DNA of 64,000 nt, taken from assembly GCA_041398245.1 (NCBI GenBank), contig JAWKVC010000002.1:266503-330502 (forward strand), written 5' to 3'. Positions within the stretch are counted from its first letter, which is position 1. Every line of letters starts with the position of its first letter. The notes beneath the pieces were generated by a model that ran no database searches, had not been told where the DNA came from, and saw only the letters and a program-made list of their open reading frames with translations. The DNA is from UBA7672 sp041398245. GTDB lineage: Bacteria; Pseudomonadota; Alphaproteobacteria; Caulobacterales; Hyphomonadaceae. Positions 25,264 through 33,536 of the stretch are shown one piece after another. A program made the position numbers and the translations under genes.

Positions 25264-25679
25264 GCAACCCAAGCCAATCGCAATCGCTGGGCTCCGCTCT
25301 GGTGGAGTTCCTGCGGTTCATCGCCATCGGCGGCATCGCGGCCGTCGCAAACCTCGTTTCGCGATACTTCCTGAATTTCGTGATGCCGTTCGAGGTGGCG
25401 GTCGTGCTCGCCTATGGCGTCGGGATGGTGGTGGCCTTCATCCTGTTCCGCCGCACAATGTTTCAGGGCCATGCGGTCAGCGGCGCACTCATCACCCGCT
25501 TCGTGTGGGTGAATATCTTTGGCGCGACGCTGGCCTGGGCCGTGTCGTCCGTGATGGCGCGACAGATCCTGCCGGCGATCGGCTGGACCTTTCACCCCTT
25601 CGAGGCGGCCCATTTCTGCGGCGTCGCGGCCCCGGCGATCACCAGCTACTTCCTGCACAAGCACTATACATTCGCCTGA
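25260..25679 (+). CDS. GtrA-family membrane protein
   Basis: A 139-residue protein with four transmembrane segments, matching the GtrA family (PF04138): EFLRFIAIGGIAAVANLVSRYF, then VVLAYGVGMVVAFILFRRTMF and ITSYFLHKHYTF, where the closing motif (S-Y-x-x-x-K-x-x-x-F) is diagnostic. GtrA proteins are thought to flip polyprenyl-phosphate-linked sugars across the inner membrane. It starts with GTG overlapping the HAD-UbiA stop, so the enzyme that would make the lipid-linked sugar and its flippase are coupled. It converges on rfbC. Confidence 0.88.
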   Translation: MSNPSQSQSLGSALVEFLRFIAIGGIAAVANLVSRYFLNFVMPFEVAVVLAYGVGMVVAFILFRRTMFQGHAVSGALITRFVWVNIFGATLAWAVSSVMARQILPAIGWTFHPFEAAHFCGVAAPAITSYFLHKHYTFA

Positions 25680-25683
25680 GCGC

Positions 25684-26223
25684 TCAGAGCGCGGCGTCCT
25701 TGAGATGCGGCAAGGCGCGGTCACGGTCCGACAGGATGACGGCGTCAGCGCTTACCGGCCAATCTATGCCCAGAGCAGGATCATTCCACGCAATGCCGCT
25801 TTCGTTCGCGCGTGAATAGGGCGTGCTGACCTTGTACTGGATGAGGCTATCCGGCGCGAGCGTACAGAAGCCATGCGCGAAGCCGGCCGGAATGAACATC
25901 TGTGCGCCTTCGGTGGCGTCCAGCCGCGCCGCCACATGCTTGCCGAAGGTCGCGGAGCCGGGGCGGATATCAACCGCGACATCAAAGATTGCGCCCGTCA
26001 CGCACCGCACCAGCTTGGCCTGCGAAAATTCTCCGCGCTGGAAATGAAGTCCGCGCACGGTTCCGACCGCCGCCGACAGCGATTCGTTGTCCTGCACGAA
26101 GCGCGGCACGCCGGCCTCGTCCATGGCGGCGACATTGTAGGCCTCGCTGAACCAGCCGCGCGCATCACTATAGCGCGGCGGCCGGATGAGAAGCACGTCC
26201 GGGATCGCCATCCGCGAGATCAT
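25684..26223 (-). CDS. rfbC: dTDP-4-dehydrorhamnose 3,5-epimerase
   Basis: A 179-residue RmlC cupin from the ATG at 26223, which overlaps the rfbA stop as TGATG; a second ATG at 26211 is possible. Landmarks: DARGWFSEAYN, FVQDNESLS, GTVRGLHFQ with the catalytic His, VDIRPGSATFGKHV, IPAGFAHGFCTL and QYKVSTPYS. It converts dTDP-4-keto-6-deoxyglucose to dTDP-4-keto-rhamnose in the cytoplasm. It is the last gene of the rfbB-rfbA-rfbC group, and the reductase RfbD is not beside it. Confidence 0.92.
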   Translation of the reverse strand: MISRMAIPDVLLIRPPRYSDARGWFSEAYNVAAMDEAGVPRFVQDNESLSAAVGTVRGLHFQRGEFSQAKLVRCVTGAIFDVAVDIRPGSATFGKHVAARLDATEGAQMFIPAGFAHGFCTLAPDSLIQYKVSTPYSRANESGIAWNDPALGIDWPVSADAVILSDRDRALPHLKDAAL

Positions 26224-27092
26224 CAGCCGCCCTGCTCCAGCAGCGACAGGAGATAGGCTCCATAGTCGTTGCGCAGATCGGCCCCCAGCGTGCGGAGCTG
26301 GGCGCCATCGATGAAGCCGCGCCGCCAGGCGACTTCTTCCGGACACGCGATGCGGAAACGCTGCCGCTGTTCCAGCGTCTGAACGTAGAGTGAGGCCTGC
26401 AGCAGGCTGTCGACCGTTCCCGCATCAAGCCAGGCCGTGCCACGCGCAAGCTGGAACACCTTCAGTTTGCCACGTTTCAGGTAGTCGATGTTGATGTCGG
26501 TGATTTCCCGTTCGCCACGTTCGGACGGTTTCACGCGGCGCGCAATGTCGACAACATCGCTATCGTAGAAATAAAGGCCCGTGATCGCGCGATTGCTGCG
26601 CGGCGCCTTGGGCTTTTCCTCGATCGAGACCGGGCTTCCATGCCGATCCAATTCGACAATACCGAAACGGTGCGGGTCCGGCACCGTGTAGGCGAAGACG
26701 GCCGCGCCTGACTCAAGCTTGCCCGCCTCCAGCAACTGGCCAGTGAAACCTGCGCCATGAAAGATATTGTCGCCCAGCGCCAGAGCACAGGACTCACCCG
26801 CGATGAAGTCGGCCCCTATGGTGAAGGCTTCGGCGAGACCGCGCGGTTCATCCTGCTCGGCGTAGGAAAAGCGTACGCCCCAAGCCGAGCCATCGCCCAG
26901 CAGGCGCTGGAACGCCGGAATGTCGGACGGTGTGGAAATCACCAGCATGTCGCGGATGCCGGCCAGCATCAGGGTCGAGATCGGATAGTAGACCAGCGGT
27001 TTGTCGTAGACCGGCAAGAGCTGTTTCGAGACAGCACGGGTGACCGGATGCAGGCGCGTGCCATGCCCGCCGGCCAGGATTATGCCCTTCAT
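26223..27092 (-). CDS. rfbA: Glucose-1-phosphate thymidylyltransferase
   Basis: A 289-residue enzyme making dTDP-glucose. The ATG at 27092 has GAGGGA six bases upstream and gives the family N-terminus MKGIILAGGHGTRLHP (1-16), followed by VSKQLLPVYDKPLVYYPIST, ALGDNIFHG and GTAWLDAGT. Length and motifs are standard. The open frame upstream to 27170 overlaps rfbB and is not used. Gene order here is rfbB-rfbA-rfbC, read leftward. Confidence 0.94.
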   Translation of the reverse strand: MKGIILAGGHGTRLHPVTRAVSKQLLPVYDKPLVYYPISTLMLAGIRDMLVISTPSDIPAFQRLLGDGSAWGVRFSYAEQDEPRGLAEAFTIGADFIAGESCALALGDNIFHGAGFTGQLLEAGKLESGAAVFAYTVPDPHRFGIVELDRHGSPVSIEEKPKAPRSNRAITGLYFYDSDVVDIARRVKPSERGEREITDINIDYLKRGKLKVFQLARGTAWLDAGTVDSLLQASLYVQTLEQRQRFRIACPEEVAWRRGFIDGAQLRTLGADLRNDYGAYLLSLLEQGG

Positions 27093-27139
27093 CCGCAGTC
27101 CCTCAATCGACACGTCCCCCGAGCGCGAGGGATGGAACC

Positions 27140-28162
27140 TCAACGCGCCGAGCGCAAGGGGCCCCACCACAGTGGGTTGGCGAGATACCAGTCGATGGTC
27201 CGGGCGATACCCGTTTCGAAATCGATCTGTGGCCGCCAGCCGAGGTCCTGCTCGATCCTGGATGGATCGATGGCGTAGCGGCGGTCATGCCCCAACCGGT
27301 CCTCGACGAACGTGATCAGCTCGCGACGCGGCTTGCCGAGCGGCGGCGCGCGCTCGTCCAGCAGGTCGCAGACCAGCTCGACCAGATCGAGATTGCGACG
27401 CTCGCAACGCGCCCCGATGGCGTAGCTTTCCCCCGGGTGTCCCTTGCGCAGCACGAGATCGAGCGCGCGGGCATGGTCCTCGACGTGCAGCCAATCGCGG
27501 ACGTTGAGACCATCGCCGTAGACAGGCAGCGGCAGGCCTTCGAGCGCGTTGAGGAGAATCAACGGGATCAGCTTCTCGGGAAACTGACGCGGGCCGTAGT
27601 TGTTTGAGCAGTTGGTGAGCAGCACCGGCAACCCATAGGTGCGATGCCAGGCGCGGACGAGATGATCTGCAGCGGCCTTGGATGCCGAATAGGGCGAAGA
27701 CGGATCATAGGGCGTCGTTTCGGAAAAGGCGCCGGTCTCGCCCAGGGATCCGAACACTTCGTCGGTTGAAACATGGAGAAACCGGAAGCGCTCTTTCGCG
27801 GGAGCCGCAAGTGTCGCAACGAGCGCGCGCGAGGCTTCCAGCAACGCCCACGTTCCCATGATGTTGGTTTCGATGAAGGGCGCCGAGCCGGTGATCGAAC
27901 GGTCGACATGCGTCTCGGCGGCAAGATGCATGATGGCGTCGGGCTTCTCGGCCATGACGAGGTCCATGACGGCGCGTGCATCGCGGATATCCTGCCGGAT
28001 GATGCGGAAGCCCTTGCGCCCCTCGAGCGGGGCAAGTGACGCCGGATTGGCCGCATAGGTGAAGCAGTCGACGACGACCACGTCGTCCTCGCCGCGTCCG
28101 ACCAGATGATGCGCCAGAGCCGAGCCGATGAAGCCGGCGCCGCCCGTGACCATGATCTTCAT
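27140..28162 (-). CDS. rfbB: dTDP-glucose 4,6-dehydratase
   Basis: A 340-residue extended short-chain dehydrogenase. The NAD loop GGAGFIGS is at 7-14; HLAAETHVDRSI and VSTDEVFGSLG (with the Thr-Asp-Glu catalytic region), YSASKAAADHLVRAWH (Tyr and Lys) and NCSNNYGPRQFPEKLIPL follow. It makes dTDP-4-keto-6-deoxyglucose. It lies 61 bases downstream of the UDP-glucuronate epimerase gene and 47 upstream of rfbA. Confidence 0.94.
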   Translation of the reverse strand: MKIMVTGGAGFIGSALAHHLVGRGEDDVVVVDCFTYAANPASLAPLEGRKGFRIIRQDIRDARAVMDLVMAEKPDAIMHLAAETHVDRSITGSAPFIETNIMGTWALLEASRALVATLAAPAKERFRFLHVSTDEVFGSLGETGAFSETTPYDPSSPYSASKAAADHLVRAWHRTYGLPVLLTNCSNNYGPRQFPEKLIPLILLNALEGLPLPVYGDGLNVRDWLHVEDHARALDLVLRKGHPGESYAIGARCERRNLDLVELVCDLLDERAPPLGKPRRELITFVEDRLGHDRRYAIDPSRIEQDLGWRPQIDFETGIARTIDWYLANPLWWGPLRSAR

Positions 28163-28223
28163 GGGTGAGCTCCCGAAGGGACTTCCCTAACCCGCCTCAA
28201 GCGGGCTGGGCAATCGCCATGGC

Positions 28224-29216
28224 TCAGGTGCGCGTGTGGTCGCGATACCACGACACGAAACGCGGAATGCCTTCCTCCAGCGTCGTCGTGGGGGCGAACC
28301 CATGATCGCGCGCCAGGGCGTCAACGTTGGCGTAGGTGGCGTGGACGTCGCCCTGCTGCATCGGCAGCATGACCTTCTCGGCCTTCTTGCCGACCGCATC
28401 CTCGATGATCTCGATGAAGCGGCCAAGGGCGACGGGACGGTTGTTGCCGATATTGTAGATCCGGTGCGGGCTTTCGGCCGGAACCCTGGGCGCGTCGAGT
28501 GCTACGGAGACAACCCCCGCGACGATGTCCGCGATCCACGTGAAGTCGCGCTGCAGCTGGCCGTTGTTGAACACCTTGATCGGCCGCCCCTCGACCACAT
28601 CACGGGTGAAGGTCCAGTAGGCCATGTCGGGCCGGCCCCACGGTCCATAGACCGTGAAGAAACGCAGCCCGACCTGCTCCATTCCGTAGAGACGCGAATA
28701 GCTCTCGCTCATCAGCTCGCAGGAGCGCTTGGTTGCCGCATAGAGCGAGACGGGATGATCGACGCGATCCGTCTCGGCAAACGGGACTTTCGTGTTGGCG
28801 CCATAGACGGATGACGACGAGGCGTAGACCAGCCGCGGTTTCTTCGGATGATGCCGCACCAGCTCCAGAATGGAGAGATGGCCGTCAAGATTGGCGTGCC
28901 CATAGGCAAACGGATTCTCGATCGAGTAACGTACGCCTGCCTGCGCCGCGAGATGGATCACGACATCGGCGTCCTTCACGCCGGGGATCGCAAGAAGCGC
29001 CCCGTGATCCGCGATGTCCACGTGATGGAAAGTGAAGCCGTCGCGCTTGCCGAGACGCTCGAGCCGCGCGCGCTTCAGATCGACAGGATAATAGTCGGTG
29101 AGGCTATCGACACCGATAACGCGAAGTCCGCGCTCCAGCAGCGCCTCACTGACATGAAAGCCGACAAAGCCGGCCGCGCCAGTCACCAGAACCGTTGAAG
29201 CGTTGAGAATGGCCAT
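28224..29216 (-). CDS. UDP-glucuronate 4-epimerase-like NAD-dependent epimerase
   Basis: A 330-residue extended SDR with GAAGFVGFH at 13-21, HLAAQAGVRYSIENP, VYASSSSVYG, YAATKRSCE (catalytic Tyr and Lys) and RFFTVYGPWGRPDMA. The AGVRYSIENP and PWGRPDMA blocks are typical of bacterial UDP-glucuronate 4-epimerases, which give UDP-galacturonate for capsules and lipopolysaccharides. It is the first gene of the leftward group leading into rfbB. Confidence 0.9.
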   Translation of the reverse strand: MAILNASTVLVTGAAGFVGFHVSEALLERGLRVIGVDSLTDYYPVDLKRARLERLGKRDGFTFHHVDIADHGALLAIPGVKDADVVIHLAAQAGVRYSIENPFAYGHANLDGHLSILELVRHHPKKPRLVYASSSSVYGANTKVPFAETDRVDHPVSLYAATKRSCELMSESYSRLYGMEQVGLRFFTVYGPWGRPDMAYWTFTRDVVEGRPIKVFNNGQLQRDFTWIADIVAGVVSVALDAPRVPAESPHRIYNIGNNRPVALGRFIEIIEDAVGKKAEKVMLPMQQGDVHATYANVDALARDHGFAPTTTLEEGIPRFVSWYRDHTRT

Positions 29217-29286
29217 GCACTCTTTCTTGAATCGTCCGGCTGTCTAGCCTCGTGTCGCCTTGATTGACAAGCGTTGAGGAAGGGTC

Positions 29287-29673
29287 TCAGCCGCCTTGCC
29301 GCGACCGGTATTCCGCCTCGGCTCCGCGCGCGAAGGCCAGCAGGGCAAGATCCGGCAAGCGGTCAGCCATCTCGTCCCAGCCCCATGCGTCCTCGGGCGA
29401 TGAAAAACCCCTGCTCCAGATTTCGCGAAAGCGCGCGGCGATGCCGGCGGCCGCTTCCTTTTCTGACAGGCCTTCCACAGATGCAACGAACCCGGCGATG
29501 CGCTCCAGATCGTCGGGCCCGGCCTCTTCTCGCGCCCATTCCGCCCCATGACCGCGCCAGAAGGTCATAACCTCGTCTTGACCAAAACCAGTGGCGAAGC
29601 GCAGCTTTCCGCGTACCCATTTCGCACGCCACGCCGCCGAGCGCGCCACGCGCGCCGCAAATTGTCTAAGCAT
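29287..29673 (-). CDS. Small hypothetical protein
   Basis: A 128-residue reading frame with an ATG start, Arg/Ala-rich N-terminus and an acidic, Trp-containing C-terminal half (DEMADRLPDLALLAF). No motif, signal or membrane segment is recognised. Its strand agrees with the neighbouring epimerase, but several opposite-strand frames are also open here, so it may be spurious. Confidence 0.45.
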   Translation of the reverse strand: MLRQFAARVARSAAWRAKWVRGKLRFATGFGQDEVMTFWRGHGAEWAREEAGPDDLERIAGFVASVEGLSEKEAAAGIAARFREIWSRGFSSPEDAWGWDEMADRLPDLALLAFARGAEAEYRSRQGG

Positions 29674-29890
29674 GCAGCACCATGCGCACCGCCCTACAGG
29701 GGCTGCGGAGCCTGTTCAAGCGGGGTCCGGCGACCTCTCATTGCGGGGATATCAGCTGTTCACGTCCTGCGCTGCGACAGAAGTTTCCCGGAACTGCGAC
29801 ACACAGACCCCATTCGGCCTCCCATCCTTGCGCGAAACCAAGCATGTTCCCGCCGTCAGGCCGGCGGGGTGATTCGGCATCGGACAGATG
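29674..29890. other. Non-coding gap upstream of the small hypothetical gene
   Basis: About 217 bases that look less GC-biased than the surroundings, with several short overlapping frames but no convincing gene, promoter or terminator. The short dyad CCGTCAGGCCGGCGG near 29852 is not followed by a T-run. Confidence 0.4.
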
Positions 29891-30946
29891 CTAGCCGGCT
29901 GGCGGCAAGTCGCCCGGATCGTCCACTTCGAACGGCCTGACGTGCGGCTTGCGTGTGAGGAAGCGCATTGGATTCCAAGTCAGCGCGCGTGCAACCATCC
30001 GAATGCTGGCGCGACGGCGCTCGCGCACCGCGCGCCTCGCCTTCAGCGCCGGTCCAAGATCGCCCAACGCGGCGCCGAGCCCCTTGGCGGTCGGCAGGAA
30101 TCTCCCCGTCACAACCCCACGCGCCAGGATCGCCAGCGTCCCTGCGATCCAGACCGGGAGGGTGATCGCCAGCAGCGGCCCCGGCATGTTCTTGACGTAG
30201 GTCCACAACCCGTTGCGGGCGCCGTGAAACACCGCAAACGCGCTGGCCTTGCCCGTGATGCCAGACCCGACATGGCTGACGCGGCAGCGCGGATCGAACT
30301 GGCAGCGTTCCCCCATAATGCGGAGCCGGAAGCCGAGATCCACATCTTCATGATAGCAGAAGTAGCGCTCGTCGAAGCCGCCGCTGGCAAGGAACAGGTC
30401 GCGCGGATAAAGCGCTGCGGCGCCGCATGGCGCAAAGCATTCACCAGCCTCAGGGGTCTCTGTGATGCTGCGTCCATAACCGCCACGCCATGCATAGCCA
30501 TAGGCCAGATAGCAGTCGCCCGCGCCATCGAGCAGGCGTGGGTCGTGCGTTGCGATCTGCAGGGACGCAACAATGCGATGGCCGGGCTTTTCCGCCACCG
30601 CGCGCATCAGGCTCTCAAGCCAGTCCGGAGCCGCTTCCGCATCGGGGTTCAGAAGCGCCAGCCATCGTCCCCTGCCACGGCGCGCAGCCAGATTGTTGCC
30701 GCCGGCAAAACCGTGATTGACGCTTTCCCGCAGGATGACAGTTCGCGGCGGCAACTCCCCGAGCCGATCGATCGATCCGTCCGTGGACGCATTGTCCACC
30801 ACGATGGTTTCGAAGTCCTGGAACGATTGCGCCGCAAGCGAGGCCAGGCAACGCCGGGTGTAATCGCCGCCATTGTAGTTGACGACGGCCACGGTGATCT
30901 GGGGAGCGGCGTCCGCTCGTGCGTCCATCGTCTGGTCTGGCTGCAT
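29891..30946 (-). CDS. Family 2 glycosyltransferase
   Basis: A 351-residue GT-A glycosyltransferase. The nucleotide-binding start is ITVAVVNYNGGDYT (17-30), then ETIVVDNASTDGS, ESVNHGFAGGNN and LALLNPDAE, the Asp-x-Asp-like metal site; FDERYFCYHEDVDLGFRL holds the acceptor-side ED(V)DL motif. The C-terminus has one or two hydrophobic stretches (about 262-290) that would attach it to the inner membrane. Its closest look-alikes are rhamnosyltransferases of the WbbL type, which would suit the dTDP-sugar genes, but the sugar is inferred. Confidence 0.9.
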   Translation of the reverse strand: MQPDQTMDARADAAPQITVAVVNYNGGDYTRRCLASLAAQSFQDFETIVVDNASTDGSIDRLGELPPRTVILRESVNHGFAGGNNLAARRGRGRWLALLNPDAEAAPDWLESLMRAVAEKPGHRIVASLQIATHDPRLLDGAGDCYLAYGYAWRGGYGRSITETPEAGECFAPCGAAALYPRDLFLASGGFDERYFCYHEDVDLGFRLRIMGERCQFDPRCRVSHVGSGITGKASAFAVFHGARNGLWTYVKNMPGPLLAITLPVWIAGTLAILARGVVTGRFLPTAKGLGAALGDLGPALKARRAVRERRRASIRMVARALTWNPMRFLTRKPHVRPFEVDDPGDLPPAG

Positions 30947-31137
30947 CGCGTCCGCCTAGCGCGGGCTGCGAACAGCGGCAAGCCGCGCGATGGCTGTGGT
31001 TGAGGTCGACCCGACGCATCTGCAGCATGCCTTTCATGGTTAGCGCGCGGTTGATCGCGCAAATTGCGCGGCCGCGTTTAAGCCTTCCGCCACCCAGTCT
31101 TGGCAGTTTTTGTCCGGGGACGGCAGGAGACTGCCGC

Positions 31138-32343
31138 ATGGCGAGGATGCAGGAAGACACAGACCCAGCCACCGGCCTCAATTTGGCCGAGCGGATCCGC
31201 CGTCTCGCTGATGGCCGGAACAAGCTCGACGTTGCGCAATTCCAGTTCATTGGCATCCACGAAATTCGACAGCGTTACGGATCGCGCTGGCCGGACAAGC
31301 GCGAGCGCGTCAACGAGATTGTTGGCGATTTCATCTCACGCAGGATCGCGCCCAACGATGTCCTGATCGCCGCCGCTGACGGTTTCCTCTTGGTGTTCGG
31401 CAGCCGGTCCGGGGTGTCGGCTGAACGCTTCGCCAAACACATCTCGTCCGAGCTTAACGCCTTTTTCCTCGGCGAACCTGACCTTGATGATCTGCAGGTG
31501 GCCTCACAGCATTTCCTGATGAGTCTGGACGAATTTGTCGAAGCCTTCAGCTCGGTGTTTACCGCCAACGCCAGACCGCCGGCAGAAACCGAAGAACCAG
31601 CGCCGCCCATGGGCTTCACGCCGGTGTGGAATGCGCGTTCGGGCGCACTCTCGGCGTTCTTCGTCACACCTGTTGATCCCGCAACCGGGATTTCCCTCGA
31701 CTGGGACCGCAGTAGCAACCGCCATGCCGACATGGACGAACGCAAGCTAAAAGCATCCGAAGTCGCAATGCGAACGCTGTGGGCCACTGGCGGGCGCGCA
31801 GTCGTAGGCGTAGCCGTGCATGTGTCAACGCTGGGCAGCCAACAGAACTTGACGCGCATCGTCCAGACGATGTCCGGGTTCGACTGCCGCAGCGCACGCT
31901 ATCGCCTGTTGCGCGTCAGCTGCATCGAGCCCGGCTATCCGCGTATCTATCTTGAGGACATGATGCGCGCGTTGCGTCCACGCGCTCCCAACATCGCACT
32001 CGGCCTGGACTGGCAGGATGCGGACCTCGCTTCTGCACTGAAGTTCCAGCCCACGGCGATCGGTTTCACGATTCCCGCGCGGACCCATGATCAGCCGGCC
32101 CTGCGCGCTGAAGTGCATGCCAGAATAGCAGCAGCCGTCGAGCAGGCGCGCAGCCATGGCGTCTCGGTGGGCGTGGAAGGCGACATCCATGCTGATCAGG
32201 CCATGCAGTTCGTGCAGATGGGCGTGAGCTTCATCTGTTCGCCACGCATCTGGCCGGTGCGGTCGATGCTCACATCGGCGGAGCTGTGGCCGGTTTCGCG
32301 TCTCGCCGCGATGATTCCGGCGACTGACACGGACGCAGCCTGA
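31138..32343 (+). CDS. Degenerate GGDEF/EAL-like protein
   Basis: A protein of about 401 residues from the ATG at 31138, which has AGGAG nearby; an ATG at 31147 is also possible. The first 130 residues (FQFIGIHEIRQRYG, then DVLIAAADGFLLVFGSRSG) have the shape of a nucleotide-cyclase-like fold without the GGDEF motif. The last 180 resemble an EAL barrel: NIALGLDWQDADLASAL, PTAIGFTI and HGVSVGVEGDIHADQAM...GVSFICSP, but no EAL triad or metal ligands are seen. If so, it is a non-enzymatic relative of c-di-GMP proteins, perhaps a receptor or scaffold. The assignment is from pattern only. Confidence 0.58.
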   Translation: MARMQEDTDPATGLNLAERIRRLADGRNKLDVAQFQFIGIHEIRQRYGSRWPDKRERVNEIVGDFISRRIAPNDVLIAAADGFLLVFGSRSGVSAERFAKHISSELNAFFLGEPDLDDLQVASQHFLMSLDEFVEAFSSVFTANARPPAETEEPAPPMGFTPVWNARSGALSAFFVTPVDPATGISLDWDRSSNRHADMDERKLKASEVAMRTLWATGGRAVVGVAVHVSTLGSQQNLTRIVQTMSGFDCRSARYRLLRVSCIEPGYPRIYLEDMMRALRPRAPNIALGLDWQDADLASALKFQPTAIGFTIPARTHDQPALRAEVHARIAAAVEQARSHGVSVGVEGDIHADQAMQFVQMGVSFICSPRIWPVRSMLTSAELWPVSRLAAMIPATDTDAA

Positions 32344-32471
32344 CTCATGACGTCAACGTAATGGCAGCGCAGCTGTCCTCGCTCCGTTGCCACACGCCCG
32401 GGAACTGATAGGTTTCCGCCGCCGCACGGGGTTGGCCGTGCAGGCATAGATAAAAGAGGATGGACCTCCCC

Positions 32472-32804
32472 ATGAAAAACAGGATTCTCGCGGGCGTGAT
32501 CGCGCTGGCGCTTGCCGCGCCGGCCTTCGCCCAGGAAGCAAACACGCTGCAGGAAGTGACGACCAAGGGCATCATCATGGAAGCCCAGGGCATGCAGATC
32601 GAAGTCGACTACAAGTCCGACGGATCGTTCACCGCCATGGATGGCGCGGTCACGGGCAAGTGGCGCATTGATGGCGACAAGCTGTGCACAAGCTCCAACT
32701 TCAACCCGGTCGAGGAATGCCACGCCTATCCGGTCGGCAAGAAGTCGGGCGACTCCTTCGAGATGACCGGCGCGCAAGGCACCGCGACCATCACGATCAG
32801 GTAG
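32472..32804 (+). CDS. Small secreted protein of unknown function
   Basis: A 110-residue protein with a classic signal peptide: MKNRILAGVIALALAAPAFA, likely cleaved after AFA. The mature 90 residues are a small strand-rich domain with two Cys (in LCTSS and EECHAY) that may form a disulphide. It resembles small lipocalin-like secreted proteins, but I do not recognise a named family. An ATG at 32460 would place AAGAGGA too close; the start at 32472 is preferred. A GC-rich hairpin follows. Confidence 0.78.
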   Translation: MKNRILAGVIALALAAPAFAQEANTLQEVTTKGIIMEAQGMQIEVDYKSDGSFTAMDGAVTGKWRIDGDKLCTSSNFNPVEECHAYPVGKKSGDSFEMTGAQGTATITIR

Positions 32805-32832
32805 ACGTTCTCTCGCTCCAGGGAACCACAAC

Positions 32833-32856
32833 GCCCCGCACCGCATGGTGCGGGGC
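32833..32856. terminator. GC-rich hairpin, possible terminator
   Basis: A perfect 10-bp stem (GCCCCGCACC at 32833-32842, GGTGCGGGGC at 32847-32856) closes a four-base loop between the convergent genes ending at 32804 and 32865. It lacks a proper T-run, so it may be a weak or bidirectional terminator. Confidence 0.5.
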
Positions 32857-32864
32857 GCTTGCGT

Positions 32865-33536
32865 TCAGGCGTGATCCGCCATCCATCCCGCCGCAACATC
32901 GAGAATTTCGTCCATCACCTCGGCATCCTTCCGGCCGGACCTGACCGGAACGTGGAAGGAATGGTCGGCGTGATCGACCAGATGGAGTTTCGCGCGCCGG
33001 CCAAGCGACTTCACTGTGGCCTTCAACAGATCCGTTTCGGCAAACTCGTCCTTCGTTCCCTGCAGGAACAGCATGGGGACTTTCACCGCCTGCAGATGCT
33101 CGGCGCGCTCGATGCCCTCGTTGCCCGGCGGGTGCAGCGGCCAGGCGAAGAACACCAGTCCGGCTACACCCGGCAACGGCTCGATCGCCTGGGCCTGCGA
33201 GGTCATGCGCGCGCCAAAGGAGCGGCCTCCCGTAAACAGCGGCAGGTCGCCGGCCAGCTTGCCCGCATGCAGCACGGCCGCCCGCACGGCGGCGTGCGCC
33301 AGCGGCGGACTGTCCGGCCGCTTCGAACCGCGCTCCATATAGGCGAAATTGTAGCGCAGCACCGCGACGCCGCGCGCCACGAGCCCATCGGCGGCAACCG
33401 CCATGTGCTTGTGCGTCATCCCGGCGCCTGCGCCATGGGCGAGCACAAGTACAGCTTTGGCGTCCTTCGGCTTCTGCCACAGCGCAGAGACCGAAGACCC
33501 ATCCGGCAGCGCGACCGTGCGCGCCTTCGGCGTCAT
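32865..33536 (-). CDS. Alpha/beta hydrolase (KANL3/Tex30-like)
   Basis: A 223-residue small alpha/beta hydrolase. The oxyanion segment LVLAHGAGAGMTHKHM, the nucleophile elbow GGRSFGAR (Gly-x-Ser-x-Gly), the acid region LFLQGTKDEF and the late HADHSFHVPV with the catalytic His make a complete triad. This is the KANL3/Tex30-type (DLH-like) family, with no defined substrate. Its start overlaps the stop of the lipoprotein methyltransferase by four bases. Confidence 0.86.
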   Translation of the reverse strand: MTPKARTVALPDGSSVSALWQKPKDAKAVLVLAHGAGAGMTHKHMAVAADGLVARGVAVLRYNFAYMERGSKRPDSPPLAHAAVRAAVLHAGKLAGDLPLFTGGRSFGARMTSQAQAIEPLPGVAGLVFFAWPLHPPGNEGIERAEHLQAVKVPMLFLQGTKDEFAETDLLKATVKSLGRRAKLHLVDHADHSFHVPVRSGRKDAEVMDEILDVAAGWMADHA

